Shown: piece by piece, positions 1 through 8,736 of the stretch
How positions within the stretch are numbered: position 1 is the stretch's first letter
Layout of the letters: every line of letters begins with the position of its first letter
Assembly (NCBI GenBank): GCA_002748665.1
Contig: PDTB01000021.1
Span: forward strand, 1 to 64,000
Direction of reading: 5' to 3'
Length of the DNA: 64,000 bases
Origin: Dethiosulfovibrio peptidovorans
GTDB taxonomy: Bacteria; Synergistota; Synergistia; Synergistales; Dethiosulfovibrionaceae
The notes under the pieces: generated by a model
The model's input: the letters and a program-made list of their open reading frames with translations, nothing else
Told to the model about the DNA's origin: nothing
Databases searched by the model: none
Made by a program: the position numbers and the translations under genes

Positions 1-82
1 TGCCATCATGATCACCATTCTGGCGCTGAATTTTCTGGGAGACGGCCTTCGGGACGCCCTGGATCCCAAACTGAAAAACTAG
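1..82 (+). CDS. Dipeptide ABC transporter permease, C-terminal end (partial)
   Basis: Only the last 26 codons and the TAG stop are inside the window. The reading ends in a hydrophobic segment followed by NFLGDGLRDALDPKLKN. This is the typical C-terminus of DppC/OppC-type inner-membrane permeases, where the last helix is followed by a G-D-x-L-R-D-x-L-D-P tail. It lies 18 bp before the dppD-like gene on the same strand, so it is the expected permease of the same operon. The rest of the gene is outside the window. Confidence 0.85.
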   Translation, partial: AIMITILALNFLGDGLRDALDPKLKN

Positions 83-100
83 CGGACGGGGAGGATCGAG

Positions 101-1072
101 ATGAACGACAATATACTTTTGGATATTCGCGACCTCACCGTTCACTATACGACAGAGGAGGGCATCGTTCGGGCAGTGGAGGGGCTTAACCTTCGACTGG
201 AGCCCGGCGACTCCCTGGGGTTCGTGGGCGAAACTGGCGCAGGGAAGACGACCACGGCCCTATCTGTGATGGGTCTCATCCCCAGTCCTCCGGGGCGAAT
301 CGTCGGCGGCGAGATAGAATTTCAGGGCCGGAATCTGCTGGAAGCCTCCGAGGACGAGATGCGCTCTGTCCGGGGTGGAAAAATCTCCATGATCTTTCAG
401 GATCCCATGACGTCGCTCAACCCCGTGATCACGGTTGACGAACAGATCGCCGAGATGATTCTGCTTCACAACGACGTGGACAAAAAGAAGGCTCTGGAGA
501 TGGCTGTCGACATGCTGGAGGTCGTGGGTATCCGGGCCGAGCGGGCTCACGAATACCCACATCAGTTTTCCGGCGGAATGAAGCAGCGGGTCGTCATTGC
601 CATCGCACTGGCCTGCAATCCGGCGTTGCTCATCGCCGATGAGCCCACGACGGCTTTGGACGTCACGATTCAGGCTCAGGTTCTGGAGCTCATGAAAGAC
701 CTCAAGAGAAAATTCAACACGGCGCTTATCATGATCACTCACGACCTGGGGGTTGTGGCCGATATCTGCGAGAAGGTCGCCATCATGTACGCCGGCTCCG
801 TGGTGGAATACGCTCACAAACGCCCCCTGTACACGACGCCCCTGCATCCGTATACAGTGGGTCTCTTCAACTCCATACCGGACGTTGACGACGACGAAGA
901 ATACCTCAAGGTCATACCGGGGCTCACGCCGGATCCCACGTCCCTGCCGTCGGGCTGTCCCTTTCATCCACGTTGCGAAAAAGTCATGGATCGATGCCGA
1001 AGCGAACGTCCCCGGTGGACGGAAGCCGAATCAGGGCACTTTGTGGCCTGTTTCCTGCATCAGAAAGACTAG
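101..1072 (+). CDS. dppD: Dipeptide/oligopeptide ABC transporter ATP-binding protein (DppD family)
   Basis: A 323-residue cytoplasmic ATPase that would power a peptide importer of the Dpp/Opp type. Visible motifs are Walker A GETGAGKTT near residue 43, Q-loop FQDPMTSLNP near 100, signature SGGMKQR near 158, Walker B LLIADEPTTALD near 178, and the switch His in ITHDLGVV near 213. The C-terminus carries the family's Cys cluster (CPFHPRCEKVMDRC). The ATG follows GGGGAGGATCGAG. The gene lies 18 bp after a permease and 12 bp before the DppF partner, so the three form one operon with further genes to the left of the window. The substrate cannot be told from the ATPase. Confidence 0.93.
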   Translation: MNDNILLDIRDLTVHYTTEEGIVRAVEGLNLRLEPGDSLGFVGETGAGKTTTALSVMGLIPSPPGRIVGGEIEFQGRNLLEASEDEMRSVRGGKISMIFQDPMTSLNPVITVDEQIAEMILLHNDVDKKKALEMAVDMLEVVGIRAERAHEYPHQFSGGMKQRVVIAIALACNPALLIADEPTTALDVTIQAQVLELMKDLKRKFNTALIMITHDLGVVADICEKVAIMYAGSVVEYAHKRPLYTTPLHPYTVGLFNSIPDVDDDEEYLKVIPGLTPDPTSLPSGCPFHPRCEKVMDRCRSERPRWTEAESGHFVACFLHQKD

Positions 1073-1084
1073 GAGGATCCCGTC

Positions 1085-2065
1085 ATGGCTGAAACCGGAA
1101 CCAAACTCATCGAAGTGACGAACCTCAAAAAATACTTTAAAACCAAAAAAGGCATGCTCCACGCCGTCGACAACCTCAGCTTCTACATCGACAAGGGCGA
1201 AACCCTTGGCCTTGTGGGTGAATCCGGTTGTGGCAAATCCACAACCGGTCGGGTTCTCATCCGTCTGCTGGAGGCTACGGGAGGACAGGTGATCATGGAT
1301 GGTCAGGATGTCCTCGCGGCGTCTCCCCGTGAGATGGCCGAATTGCGGACGAGAATGCAGATGGTCTTTCAGGATCCGTATTCGTGTCTTAACCCCAGAA
1401 TGTCCGTCTCGGAACTGATTGCTGAGCCTCTGGAAGTGAACCATCGTTACACCGGCCGAAGCGAACGTCAGGCCCGGATCAGGGAACTTATGGATATCGT
1501 CGGCCTTGCCGTCAGACTCACCAACGCCTACCCTCACGAGCTGGACGGCGGGCGACGTCAGAGAGTTGGTATCGCCCGTGCTCTGGCATTGAATCCCGAC
1601 TTCATCGTCCAGGACGAACCGGTATCGGCGTTGGACGTCTGCATTCAGGCTCAGATACTTAACCTCATGAAGCAACTGCAAAAAGACCTGGGGCTCACCT
1701 ACCTGTTTATCTCCCACGACCTCTCGGTGGTCAAACACGTCTCCGACAGAATCGCCGTCATGTACCTGGGTGCCATGGTCGAACTTTCGGACTATCGGTC
1801 CATCTTTAAAGATCCGCTTCATCCGTACACTCAGGCGCTTCTCTCCGCGATCCCCATCGCAAAGGTTGACGTGGACCGGACACGAATCCTTCTGGAAGGC
1901 GATGTCCCCAGCCCCATAGAGCCGCCACCCGGCTGCCGATTTGCCGGTCGATGTCGCTTCAGGCAGGAGCGATGTTCAACTGAAACGCCTGTTCTCAACG
2001 AACTCGAGGCTGGCCGATGGGTTGCCTGCCACTACGCACGAAAACTCGAACCACACAGTGCATAA
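1085..2065 (+). CDS. dppF: Dipeptide/oligopeptide ABC transporter ATP-binding protein (DppF family)
   Basis: A 326-residue partner ATPase of the preceding DppD. Walker [10 protein letters not shown] lies near residue 45, the Q-loop reads [10 protein letters not shown], Walker [13 protein letters not shown] lies near 180, and the switch region is ISHDLSVV. The C-terminal Cys-rich tail ([14 protein letters not shown]) is typical of Opp/Dpp ATPases. The ABC signature reads LDGGRRQR rather than LSGGQ: the usual Ser is Asp, and the Gln is Arg. I believe this variant occurs in some OppF-type proteins, so it is not by itself a sign of inactivation. An AGGAGG site precedes the ATG. A strong terminator begins at the stop codon and closes the operon. 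Confidence 0.93.
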   Translation: MAETGTKLIEVTNLKKYFKTKKGMLHAVDNLSFYIDKGETLGLVGESGCGKSTTGRVLIRLLEATGGQVIMDGQDVLAASPREMAELRTRMQMVFQDPYSCLNPRMSVSELIAEPLEVNHRYTGRSERQARIRELMDIVGLAVRLTNAYPHELDGGRRQRVGIARALALNPDFIVQDEPVSALDVCIQAQILNLMKQLQKDLGLTYLFISHDLSVVKHVSDRIAVMYLGAMVELSDYRSIFKDPLHPYTQALLSAIPIAKVDVDRTRILLEGDVPSPIEPPPGCRFAGRCRFRQERCSTETPVLNELEAGRWVACHYARKLEPHSA

Positions 2066-2102
2066 AAAGGCCCCCGAGCCTTACAAGCTCGGGGGCCTTT
2101 TT
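2066..2102 (+). terminator. Rho-independent terminator of the dpp operon
   Basis: A perfect 14-bp stem runs from AAAGGCCCCCGAGC to GCTCGGGGGCCTTT with the 7-nt loop CTTACAA, followed by T residues. It starts immediately after the dppF stop codon. The A-rich 5' side may also let it work on the opposite strand. Confidence 0.93.
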
Positions 2103-2104
2103 CG

Positions 2105-2517
2105 TTCGTATATGTGGCATGAAGTAAGGTAGCAGCCTACAGTATCTTTTGAACGTTTGTGTCAGCTGAAAGCAGAGAATAGACTTTCACGGGGGGTATG
2201 TTTGAGGCGACGAAGCCACAAACATTGATTTTGAGGGAGGCATACCACAGAATACAATTTGCAACAAATATTTAATAAATATTGCTGAATAAATATTGAA
2301 AGGGTGAATGAGAATCTCGATAATGTTAATAACTTAAAATTAGTTATGATTTTTAAAAATACAAGCAGTTTTCTCTTCCTCTCTGGATACTGAAAAAAGT
2401 TTCGAATCAACAACCTCGTGGATTGATTCAATTGAGGAAGCCAACGTAAAGCTTGAATTATCGATCATTCTCTTGATAGCGAATCGGTCGTGAGGCACTT
2501 ATCGCGGCTGCTGGCCT
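2105..2517. other. AT-rich intergenic region without a recognisable gene
   Basis: About 410 bp between the dpp terminator and the 3' end of the IclR-type gene. It is clearly more AT-rich than its flanks, especially 2250-2420. The only long open frame, on the minus strand (2162-2431), is hydrophobic, low in complexity and has no recognisable domain, so it is not called. No hairpin with a U-tract, riboswitch or repeat was recognised. Confidence 0.5.
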
Positions 2518-3312
2518 TTACTGAGAGTTTCCTGTATACCCCAGATCGAGGGAGAAGCGGTGGGCGACGTCCCGTAAACAACGAACGACGGTATCGATTT
2601 TCTTCTGCTTTCCTGCACTTCGAAACGCCAAGAGAGCTACACTGACAGCCGCGACGGCTGCGCCATTATAGCCCCGTATAGGCACGGCGAAACAGAGAAG
2701 TCCATCGACGAATTCACCTCTGTCCACAGCGTAGCCACGCTCTCTGGTTTCCCTCAAATCAGCCAGGAGGGATTCCATATCGGAAATTGTGTTCTCCGTG
2801 TGTTGCACAAAAGGGTCTTGGGCCAGAAGATCGACGACGGCAGAATCATCCATACAGGCGAGCAAGGCCTTTCCCAGTCCGGTGCAGTAGGCGGGCATCT
2901 TTCTCCCTATGGTCAGGTCAATCTTGAAGGTGGAGACACTGTCGATCTTGTCTATGTAGACCACGTGCTTCCCGTCCATGATGGCCAGGTTAATGGCTTC
3001 CCCTGTCTTTTCCGAGAGTTCTCTCATAAAGGGCTGTGCCTGTTTCCGAAGCCCCAGCCGCTTGACCACGTTGTTCCCGATCTCAAACAGCTTAAAGCTG
3101 TTGGCATAGGTATGGCTTGATCTGTTCTGAGTGACGTATCCCAGGTGTTTCAGCGTGTAGACCAGACGATACGCTGTGCTGCGCTCCAGACGGAGAGCCC
3201 GGGCGATGTCGTTGATCGCCAACTCGCCTCTTCCGTCTAAAAGCTCCAAGATCGCTAAAGCTCGTTCAACAGACTGGACAGTACCGGAAACGTTCTTTCC
3301 CACACCAATCAT
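2518..3312 (-). CDS. IclR-family transcriptional regulator
   Basis: About 264 residues. The N-terminal winged helix-turn-helix contains TVQSVERALAILELL and IARALRLERSTAYRLVYTL. The C-terminal IclR effector domain contains MPAYCTGLGKALLA and the usual VDRGEFVDGLLCFAVPI stretch. Dimeric IclR proteins bind a small organic acid and usually control a nearby catabolic operon. The frame is open up to 3381, but the ATG at 3312 has a good site (GAGAGGACTG) and gives the normal family length, so I chose it. The gene lies downstream of panE-dctPQM on the same strand. It is the best candidate for the factor that reads the two matching operator elements at 7.5 and 13.4 kb. That assignment is inferred. Confidence 0.9.
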   Translation of the reverse strand: MIGVGKNVSGTVQSVERALAILELLDGRGELAINDIARALRLERSTAYRLVYTLKHLGYVTQNRSSHTYANSFKLFEIGNNVVKRLGLRKQAQPFMRELSEKTGEAINLAIMDGKHVVYIDKIDSVSTFKIDLTIGRKMPAYCTGLGKALLACMDDSAVVDLLAQDPFVQHTENTISDMESLLADLRETRERGYAVDRGEFVDGLLCFAVPIRGYNGAAVAAVSVALLAFRSAGKQKKIDTVVRCLRDVAHRFSLDLGYTGNSQ

Positions 3313-3464
3313 CAGTCCTCTCATGGCATCAAAGCCCTGGATTGAGGCATCGACTAGTTTGCCTCTCTTATTCGGATGCATAGGTATAGACGATACTTGG
3401 AGCTCGTGTTGAATTCGACCGATCGATCCGATTCAAGGTCGTTCATAGCAGCGGCAGACGGTTG

Positions 3465-4748
3465 TCAATACAGACCAGCCAGATGGGGAAGAAGAGTAGA
3501 CAGAGCCGGGATATAGGTGAGGATGAGAATATCCAGGATCATGATCAGTATGAAAGGCCAGATGGCCCGTGTAATCTCCTCCAAGGTAACCCCGGAGATA
3601 CTGCACCCTACAAACAGGCAGACACCCAGGGGAGGAGTTACCATACCTACAGCTAGGTTCACCACCATGACGATGCCAAAATGAAGAGGATCCACGCCAA
3701 TCTGTCCTAAGACGGGGAGGAGTACGGGAACAAGGATGATGATGGCTGCGACAGTCTCCATAAAGGTCCCGACGATCAGAAGAAGGACGTTGATCAAGGT
3801 GAAAATAATCACGGGGTTTGATGATACAGACAAAAGACTTTTGGCAACCGCAAGGGGAATTTCCTCAGCCGTTAATATCCAGCTGAAGACCGAGCAGGTT
3901 GATATGATGAACATGACAATGGAGGTCCCGACCACGGATGTGATGAGGATCTCCCGAATGACCACAAACTTCAAGGCTTTGTAGACCCAGGTTCCCACGA
4001 CGAAGCCATAGACGACAGCTATGACGGCTGCCTCGGTAGGGGTGAAGATACCGCCGTAAATACCCCCCAGGATGATAATGGGCATGAGCAGGGCCGGCAT
4101 GGCGTCCTTGAAGGCCTCCCGCCTCTCTTCTCTGGACATTTTCTCGTCGCCTCTATAGCCTTTTCGGCGTGAGATTTTCCAGGCGACGAACATAAGAGAC
4201 AGTCCCACTAAAATGCCGGGGATAATACCACCCATGAAGAGAGCTCCGATAGAGACCCCAGTGAGGGTCCCGTACAGAATCATGGGTATACTGGGGGGGA
4301 TCATCACGCCTAAGGTTCCGGCGCTGGCCTCCACAGCAGCGGCGAAGGGGCTAGCGTACCCCTTTCGGACCATCGCGGGGATGAGAAGCGATCCGATCGC
4401 GGCAACCGTCGGAACAGCGGCTCCAGAGATAGCTCCAAAAAACAGACTGGCAACGATGGCCACAAATGCCAACCCTCCGGAGAATTGACCGACGAAGGCG
4501 TTAGCGAGGTCGACGAGCCTTTTTGAGATCCCCCCGTACTCCATGAGAGATCCTGCAAGAAGAAAAAAGGGCACGGCCATAAGCGGGAAGGAGTCTGTGG
4601 CGGTGATCATCTTCTGGACGACCAGGACGGGCGGCACTGAGCCGGAGACGAGGACGGCCACCAAGGACGATAGACCGATAGCCACGGCGATGGGGACGTT
4701 GATCCCGAAGAGGATAACCAAAGATGAAAAAAGAACCGCCGCCGTCAT
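3465..4748 (-). CDS. dctM: TRAP transporter large permease (DctM family)
   Basis: A 427-residue, very hydrophobic protein with about 12 membrane segments, the usual size for DctM, the ion-coupled transport subunit of tripartite TRAP importers. It shows typical DctM stretches: MAVPFFLLAGSLM, SGAAVPTVAAIGSLLIPAM, the IPPSIPMILYG turn and TPTEAAVIAVVYG. Its ATG overlaps the dctQ stop codon by 4 bp (ATGA), so the two are translationally coupled. It is the last transporter gene of the leftward operon panE-dctP-dctQ-dctM. Substrates of such systems are organic acids. The operon partner suggests a hydroxy or keto acid such as pantoate or ketopantoate, which is inference. Confidence 0.95.
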   Translation of the reverse strand: MTAAVLFSSLVILFGINVPIAVAIGLSSLVAVLVSGSVPPVLVVQKMITATDSFPLMAVPFFLLAGSLMEYGGISKRLVDLANAFVGQFSGGLAFVAIVASLFFGAISGAAVPTVAAIGSLLIPAMVRKGYASPFAAAVEASAGTLGVMIPPSIPMILYGTLTGVSIGALFMGGIIPGILVGLSLMFVAWKISRRKGYRGDEKMSREERREAFKDAMPALLMPIIILGGIYGGIFTPTEAAVIAVVYGFVVGTWVYKALKFVVIREILITSVVGTSIVMFIISTCSVFSWILTAEEIPLAVAKSLLSVSSNPVIIFTLINVLLLIVGTFMETVAAIIILVPVLLPVLGQIGVDPLHFGIVMVVNLAVGMVTPPLGVCLFVGCSISGVTLEEITRAIWPFILIMILDILILTYIPALSTLLPHLAGLY

Positions 4749-5233
4749 AGGGTATCACCGCCTCGATCAAACAGTACACTTAACAGGTCGAAGGTGGTAT
4801 AGATGGTCATCAAGATCGCTCCTCCGAAGAGAGCTGAGTACGGAATGGCCATGGATATTTCCATCGCGGGGGAACTCTGGTAGAAGACCATGCCTAGAAT
4901 CTTAAAGCCGTAGACTGCCAGAAATCCGAAGAATAGCAGGGCCATGAAAAGAGCCACCATGGAGACCATACGCCGAGGGGTTGCCCCGAGCAGCTTGACC
5001 AGCGCCTCGACACCCACGTGTCCGTGCCTCCGAACGGCGATGCTGGCCCCAAGAAACGAGAGCCAGACCAGAATATATCTGGCTGCCTCCTCAGACCAGG
5101 GTAGGGACGACCTGATGACAAATCGAAAGAGAACCTGCAAAAAGACGATAACCACCATAGCGACCAAAAGAGCGCTGGCACACCCCTCAACAAATCGGTT
5201 GAGGGCTCGGACGACAATCTCAAAATACTTCAT
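4745..5233 (-). CDS. dctQ: TRAP transporter small permease (DctQ family)
   Basis: A 162-residue membrane protein with four predicted helices, the size and layout of DctQ. It shows the family segment FVIRSSLPWSEEAARYILVWLSFLGA, quoted in parts as RSSLPWSEEAARY and VWLSFLGA, and then VRRHGHVGVEAL. DctQ pairs with DctM to form the membrane part of a TRAP importer. The ATG follows GGAGGCTCCCA. The 3' end overlaps dctM by 4 bp, and dctP lies 75 bp upstream. Confidence 0.93.
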   Translation of the reverse strand: MKYFEIVVRALNRFVEGCASALLVAMVVIVFLQVLFRFVIRSSLPWSEEAARYILVWLSFLGASIAVRRHGHVGVEALVKLLGATPRRMVSMVALFMALLFFGFLAVYGFKILGMVFYQSSPAMEISMAIPYSALFGGAILMTIYTTFDLLSVLFDRGGDTL

Positions 5234-5308
5234 TGGGAGCCTCCAATAAACGGTAAACGAGGGCCGACGAGGAATCTATCAGTCCCTCGCCGGCCTCATC
5301 GGATGGGG

Positions 5309-6304
5309 TTACTCCGACAGGATCTGGTCTAAGAGCTTCCCGTCATCGCCGAGTTGCTCCCTGAACTGGTCGTAGACTACCTTAGTCTTCTTCAGGAAAG
5401 GCTCCTTATCGGGGTACGTAACGGTCATACCTAACTCCTTCAGTTTAGCCACCTGCTCGTCCTCCATCCTGGTGATCTCTGATCGCTCGAAAACAGCTGA
5501 CTCCTGGGCGGCTTGCAGAAGGACATCCCGATATTCCTCGGGCATCTTGTCCCATACTCGCTTGCTGATCAGGAGCATGGATGGTGAAAACACGTGTCCG
5601 GTTAGAGCAAAATGACCTTGTACCTCGTATAGTTTGGATGTGTAGACGACAGGAACAGGGTTTTCCTGACCATCGACCACGCCCTGTTGAAGGGCGGTGA
5701 AAAGCTCCCCCCATGCCATGGGAGTGGGGTCGGCACCCAAGGCCTTCCATATGGCCATATGGACCTTGTTCTCCATCGTCCGAAGCTTCAGTCCCTCAGC
5801 ATCCTCGGGGGTTTTGACGGCCCGTTTGGAGTTGGTGAGGTGGCGGAAGCCATTCTCGTACCAGGCCAGGCCTTTGATGCCTTTTTTCTCTAAAAGGCCC
5901 ATCACGTACTGACCGATAGGACCGTCCAAGGTCTTGTATGCGTGATTTTTGTCTCGGAAGAGGAAGGGGAAATCGAAAAGCATGAACTTCTTCTCGAAAC
6001 CACTCATCGGCCCTGTGGATGATACGACGAGGTCGACCGTCCCCAGCTGCATCCCCTCGAGTAGGTCCCGTTCGCCTGAACCCAGTTGGTTATTGGGAAA
6101 GATCCGAATTGAGACGGCTCCGTTTGTTTCCTTCTCAACCATTTCCTTGAACTTCTCAGCTCCCAGATGATACGGGTGAGTCATCGGTACGGAATGACCA
6201 AGCTTTAGAGAGAAGCTCTTATCAGCAGCGAGGGCAGAACAACAGAAGATAAGCGTAAGCGACAGAACGGCTAGAATGACAACTTGCAAGAAAGATTTTT
6301 TCAT
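5309..6304 (-). CDS. dctP: TRAP transporter substrate-binding protein (DctP family)
   Basis: A periplasmic binding protein of about 331 residues. The signal peptide (MKKSFLQVVILAVLSLTLIF then CCSALAADK) is followed by LKLGHSVPMTHPYHLGAEKF. The family hallmark Arg is in GLKLRTMENKVH and binds the substrate carboxylate. The region GELFTALQQGVVDGQENP is also diagnostic. The frame is open 12 codons further upstream, but the ATG at 6304 has AGGAGG at the right distance and starts the signal peptide exactly. Position between panE and dctQM makes it the first transporter gene of the operon. The ligand is unknown. A 2-hydroxy or 2-keto acid is the best guess from the neighbouring reductase. Confidence 0.93.
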   Translation of the reverse strand: MKKSFLQVVILAVLSLTLIFCCSALAADKSFSLKLGHSVPMTHPYHLGAEKFKEMVEKETNGAVSIRIFPNNQLGSGERDLLEGMQLGTVDLVVSSTGPMSGFEKKFMLFDFPFLFRDKNHAYKTLDGPIGQYVMGLLEKKGIKGLAWYENGFRHLTNSKRAVKTPEDAEGLKLRTMENKVHMAIWKALGADPTPMAWGELFTALQQGVVDGQENPVPVVYTSKLYEVQGHFALTGHVFSPSMLLISKRVWDKMPEEYRDVLLQAAQESAVFERSEITRMEDEQVAKLKELGMTVTYPDKEPFLKKTKVVYDQFREQLGDDGKLLDQILSE

Positions 6305-6340
6305 AATGTATAACCTCCTCGTTTTAATCGAATGGCACAA

Positions 6341-7267
6341 TCAATTAGAACCATATCTCATCTCTTTGACTTTGATGAGGTTATAGAGAACTCGGTTCAC
6401 CGGCGTGATGACGCCCAGCCCCTCACCCTCTCGAACGATGGCTCCGTTAATGACGTCGATCTCGGTTTTCCTGCTGTTACCCACGTCCTGAAGCATGGAC
6501 GACAGGTTCGCTGAGGTTTTCCTGCACACCTCTTTCACGTGTTCTGCCGGGTCGGACGATATGAAACGCACCCCCTTGGCCTTTCCCACGTCTAAGGCCT
6601 CCGCAACGGCCTTCTCGAGCAGCTCTTCTGTTTCCTTATATTCCAAAAGAGCCCCGTTGGTCAGACCAGTCAAAGCCGTGAGGGCGTTGATGCCTACATT
6701 GACGACCAACTTGTCCCAAAGGACCCCTTGGATGTTAGAGGATAGCTGAGTAGCAAAGCCAGCCTGTTCAAGGCAGGAGGCCAATTCGTCCAGAGAATCT
6801 CGATTGCTTCCATTCAGGGTACCGATAATGGTATCGCCTTGACCGGCGTGTCGAATTCGCCCGGGGCCGAGAAGGGTAGCTCCGTGGGCAGTCGTTCCGG
6901 CAATAATCCGATCCTGACCAACCAATGAGCTTAAAACATCCACGTTCCCCAAGCCGTTTTGAAGTGTCAGGATCTTCGTCTTCTGCCCCATAAGACATCG
7001 GGCGCTTTCCATGGCTTCGGCAGTATACGAAGATTTTACGAAGACGAAAACGATGTCTGCCTCTCCAGCAAGAAGAGGGTCCGTGCAGGCTCTGATCCCG
7101 TCTATAACCCGATTGCCTCCGATACCTTCTATCTTCAGCCCGTTGTCGTTTATGGCTTCGACGTGATCCTTCCAGACATCGAGGAGAACCACATCGTATC
7201 CAGCCTCAGATAGCTTACCTCCGTACAGACATCCCATGGCGCCTGCACCAAGGATGACAAACTTCAT
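6341..7267 (-). CDS. panE: 2-dehydropantoate 2-reductase family protein (PanE/ApbA)
   Basis: About 308 residues, the normal length for PanE. The N-terminal Rossmann fold begins KFVILGAGAMGCLYGGKL (GxGxxG). It is followed by FVKSSYT and LQNGLGN, and then by the C-terminal catalytic domain with the conserved Lys/Asn segment LWDKLVVNVGINALTALTGL and the substrate loop SSMLQDV. PanE interconverts ketopantoate and D-pantoate with NADP(H). The ATG at 7267 has an ideal AGGAGGG site; a TTG sits one codon earlier. It is the first gene of an operon with a TRAP importer, and its promoter carries the same operator as the panB operon. In this setting the enzyme may oxidise pantoate rather than make it. 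A reductase for a related branched 2-keto acid is possible. Confidence 0.88.
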   Translation of the reverse strand: MKFVILGAGAMGCLYGGKLSEAGYDVVLLDVWKDHVEAINDNGLKIEGIGGNRVIDGIRACTDPLLAGEADIVFVFVKSSYTAEAMESARCLMGQKTKILTLQNGLGNVDVLSSLVGQDRIIAGTTAHGATLLGPGRIRHAGQGDTIIGTLNGSNRDSLDELASCLEQAGFATQLSSNIQGVLWDKLVVNVGINALTALTGLTNGALLEYKETEELLEKAVAEALDVGKAKGVRFISSDPAEHVKEVCRKTSANLSSMLQDVGNSRKTEIDVINGAIVREGEGLGVITPVNRVLYNLIKVKEMRYGSN

Positions 7268-7477
7268 CAAAAGCCCTCCTCTCGCCTGTTGCAGACGAAC
7301 AGATCACAACTATCAAGTTTTTTACCCCTATCCTCTGTGCTTCCCAAGTGCTCTATTGTGGTTTTTCTCATTAGGCACCCCTTTTTTGCTCCGTCTCCAG
7401 CACTACGAAGAACGTATCAAGAGAATTCGAGCCTCCAGGCCTGCTTTCACATAGGAACTCCTCGCAGTTTAGCAGAG

Positions 7478-7544
7478 AATCTCACAATATGAACAAGGAG
7501 TCTCATGTAAAGTAATTATCACTATACACCCTTTAGAGAATCAA
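7478..7544 (-). promoter_or_regulatory. Promoter and operator of the panE-dctPQM operon (element A)
   Basis: Read on the minus strand: a -35-like TTGATT (7539-7544), an 18-bp spacer, a -10-like GATAAT (7515-7520), and then an operator-like block at 7478-7506. The block starts ATGAGACTCCTTGTTC and ends ATATTGTGAGATT, so it contains two direct ATGAGA/GTGAGA half-sites 21 bp apart. Almost the same arrangement occurs at 13364-13429 in front of the amidohydrolase-panB operon. The operator lies over the expected start of transcription, a position suited to repression. The leader to panE is about 210 bp. Confidence 0.7.
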
Positions 7545-7650
7545 CGCAATAGGACAAGGGGCCTTACTTTTTGCTGATCGGTTAATTTAAAAGCCTATCG
7601 TATTTCGGCGTCTCGTCGCCTCTGGAGGAATATGATATAAAAGATTTAAA

Positions 7651-7674
7651 GGGCACCTCTAAAAATGCCTACGC
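7651..7674 (+). repeat. Possible solitary end of a MITE/IS5-type element
   Basis: GGGCACCTCTAAAAA followed by a CCTAC motif matches the left terminal repeat of the MITE at 36656. It also resembles the end of the half copy at 40142 and of the IS5 relic at 44721. No second end is seen nearby. It lies in the leader of the EamA-type gene and is short enough to be chance. Confidence 0.3.
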
Positions 7675-7695
7675 AGGATATTCAGGAGGAAGATC

Positions 7696-8619
7696 ATGAG
7701 CGGAGAGCAGAATCGATTTGTCAGAAGAGGTGTTGTTGTGATGCTTCTGGCTGGTTTGGCCTGGGGAACAACTGGAACTATTCAGAGTCAGGCTCCGTCA
7801 GGAACAGTTCCCCTGGCCCTGGGGTGGGCCCGATTGGCCTTCGGTGGGGGATTTCTTCTCTTGACCCTCATCGTTCGTGGTAAGGCTCGCCTTGAATGCT
7901 GCCTTATTCCGTGGGCTATCCTTCCAGGTCTTGCCATGGCTGGATTTCACGTATTTTTCTTTCTCACCCTTGCTCGATGTGGTGTGGCGATGGGAACCAT
8001 GCTGGGTATAGGATCCTCTTTGATTGCAGCCGGACTTTTTGGATGGATTATCGGGGAACGACCGTCAGGCCTTTGGTGGGGTGCCGTTTGTCTGGCTCTT
8101 GCAGGGCTCTTCTTTTTAGTCTCTCTAGGAGAGGGAATGAGTCTCGATTTTATGGGCCTTGCACTGGGTTTCGCCAGTGGAGGATTCTACGCTATGATAG
8201 GTGTTGAGTTAAAGGCTCTTGCCCGTCGAGGCCTTTCTGCGCTTGAGCGACCTGCTGTGGCCCTCATTTCTGGGGCGCTTTGTCTGCTTCCCGCAACGTT
8301 CTTCGTCGATCTCTCGTGGCTCGTAACCCCTAGAGGATTAGCGGTTGCCTTGGGCTTGGGTGGACTCTCAGCAGCTCTCCCTTACGGCCTGTTTTCCGTG
8401 GCTTTGGCCTACATCACTGTGGGACAGGCCTATACCCTGGGCCTTATGGAGCCGCTAACGGCAACCTGCTTAGGTATTTTTCTTCTGGGAGAGCGCCCTC
8501 CTCTCCCGGCTTACCTGGGTATGGTTTTGATACTTCTCTCCCTGGCGCTCTCTGGCTGGGATGCTGGGCGACGGGATGCGAAAGACAATTCCTCCATGAG
8601 ACAAGTCCGACAAGCATGA
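7696..8619 (+). CDS. EamA/DMT-superfamily membrane exporter
   Basis: A 307-residue protein with ten hydrophobic segments built as two EamA repeats. The first begins with AGLAWGTTGTIQSQ; the second carries GFASGGFYAMIGVEL and ends GQAYTLGLMEPLTATCLGIFLLGERP, both typical of drug/metabolite exporters. The ATG follows CAGGAGGAAGATC. It lies between the two leftward pan operons and diverges from panE, so the element at 7478-7544 could also affect it. Family members export amino acids and metabolites. An end product of the neighbouring pathway is a possible cargo, but nothing in the sequence fixes it. Confidence 0.88.
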   Translation: MSGEQNRFVRRGVVVMLLAGLAWGTTGTIQSQAPSGTVPLALGWARLAFGGGFLLLTLIVRGKARLECCLIPWAILPGLAMAGFHVFFFLTLARCGVAMGTMLGIGSSLIAAGLFGWIIGERPSGLWWGAVCLALAGLFFLVSLGEGMSLDFMGLALGFASGGFYAMIGVELKALARRGLSALERPAVALISGALCLLPATFFVDLSWLVTPRGLAVALGLGGLSAALPYGLFSVALAYITVGQAYTLGLMEPLTATCLGIFLLGERPPLPAYLGMVLILLSLALSGWDAGRRDAKDNSSMRQVRQA

Positions 8620-8642
8620 GGCGCCATGCTAAGAGATTTTCT

Positions 8643-8682
8643 AACAAAAAGACCTCTGCTATATGCCAGAGATCTTTTTGTT
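8643..8682. terminator. Bidirectional terminator between the EamA gene and panF
   Basis: A 16-bp stem with one mismatch: AACAAAAAGACCTCTG pairs with CAGAGATCTTTTTGTT around the loop CTATATGC. It is A-rich on one side and T-rich on the other, so it can end transcripts from both the rightward EamA gene and the leftward panF gene that converge here. Confidence 0.88.
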
Positions 8683-8736
8683 ACAGCAACTTAAAACAGG
8701 TAAGGCTGGAAGGCTTTGCCTCCTAAATTCCCTGCA

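Noticed and set aside
2162-2431. An 89-codon leftward frame in AT-rich DNA
   Set aside because: No ribosome binding site and no recognisable domain; the composition is that of random AT-rich sequence.
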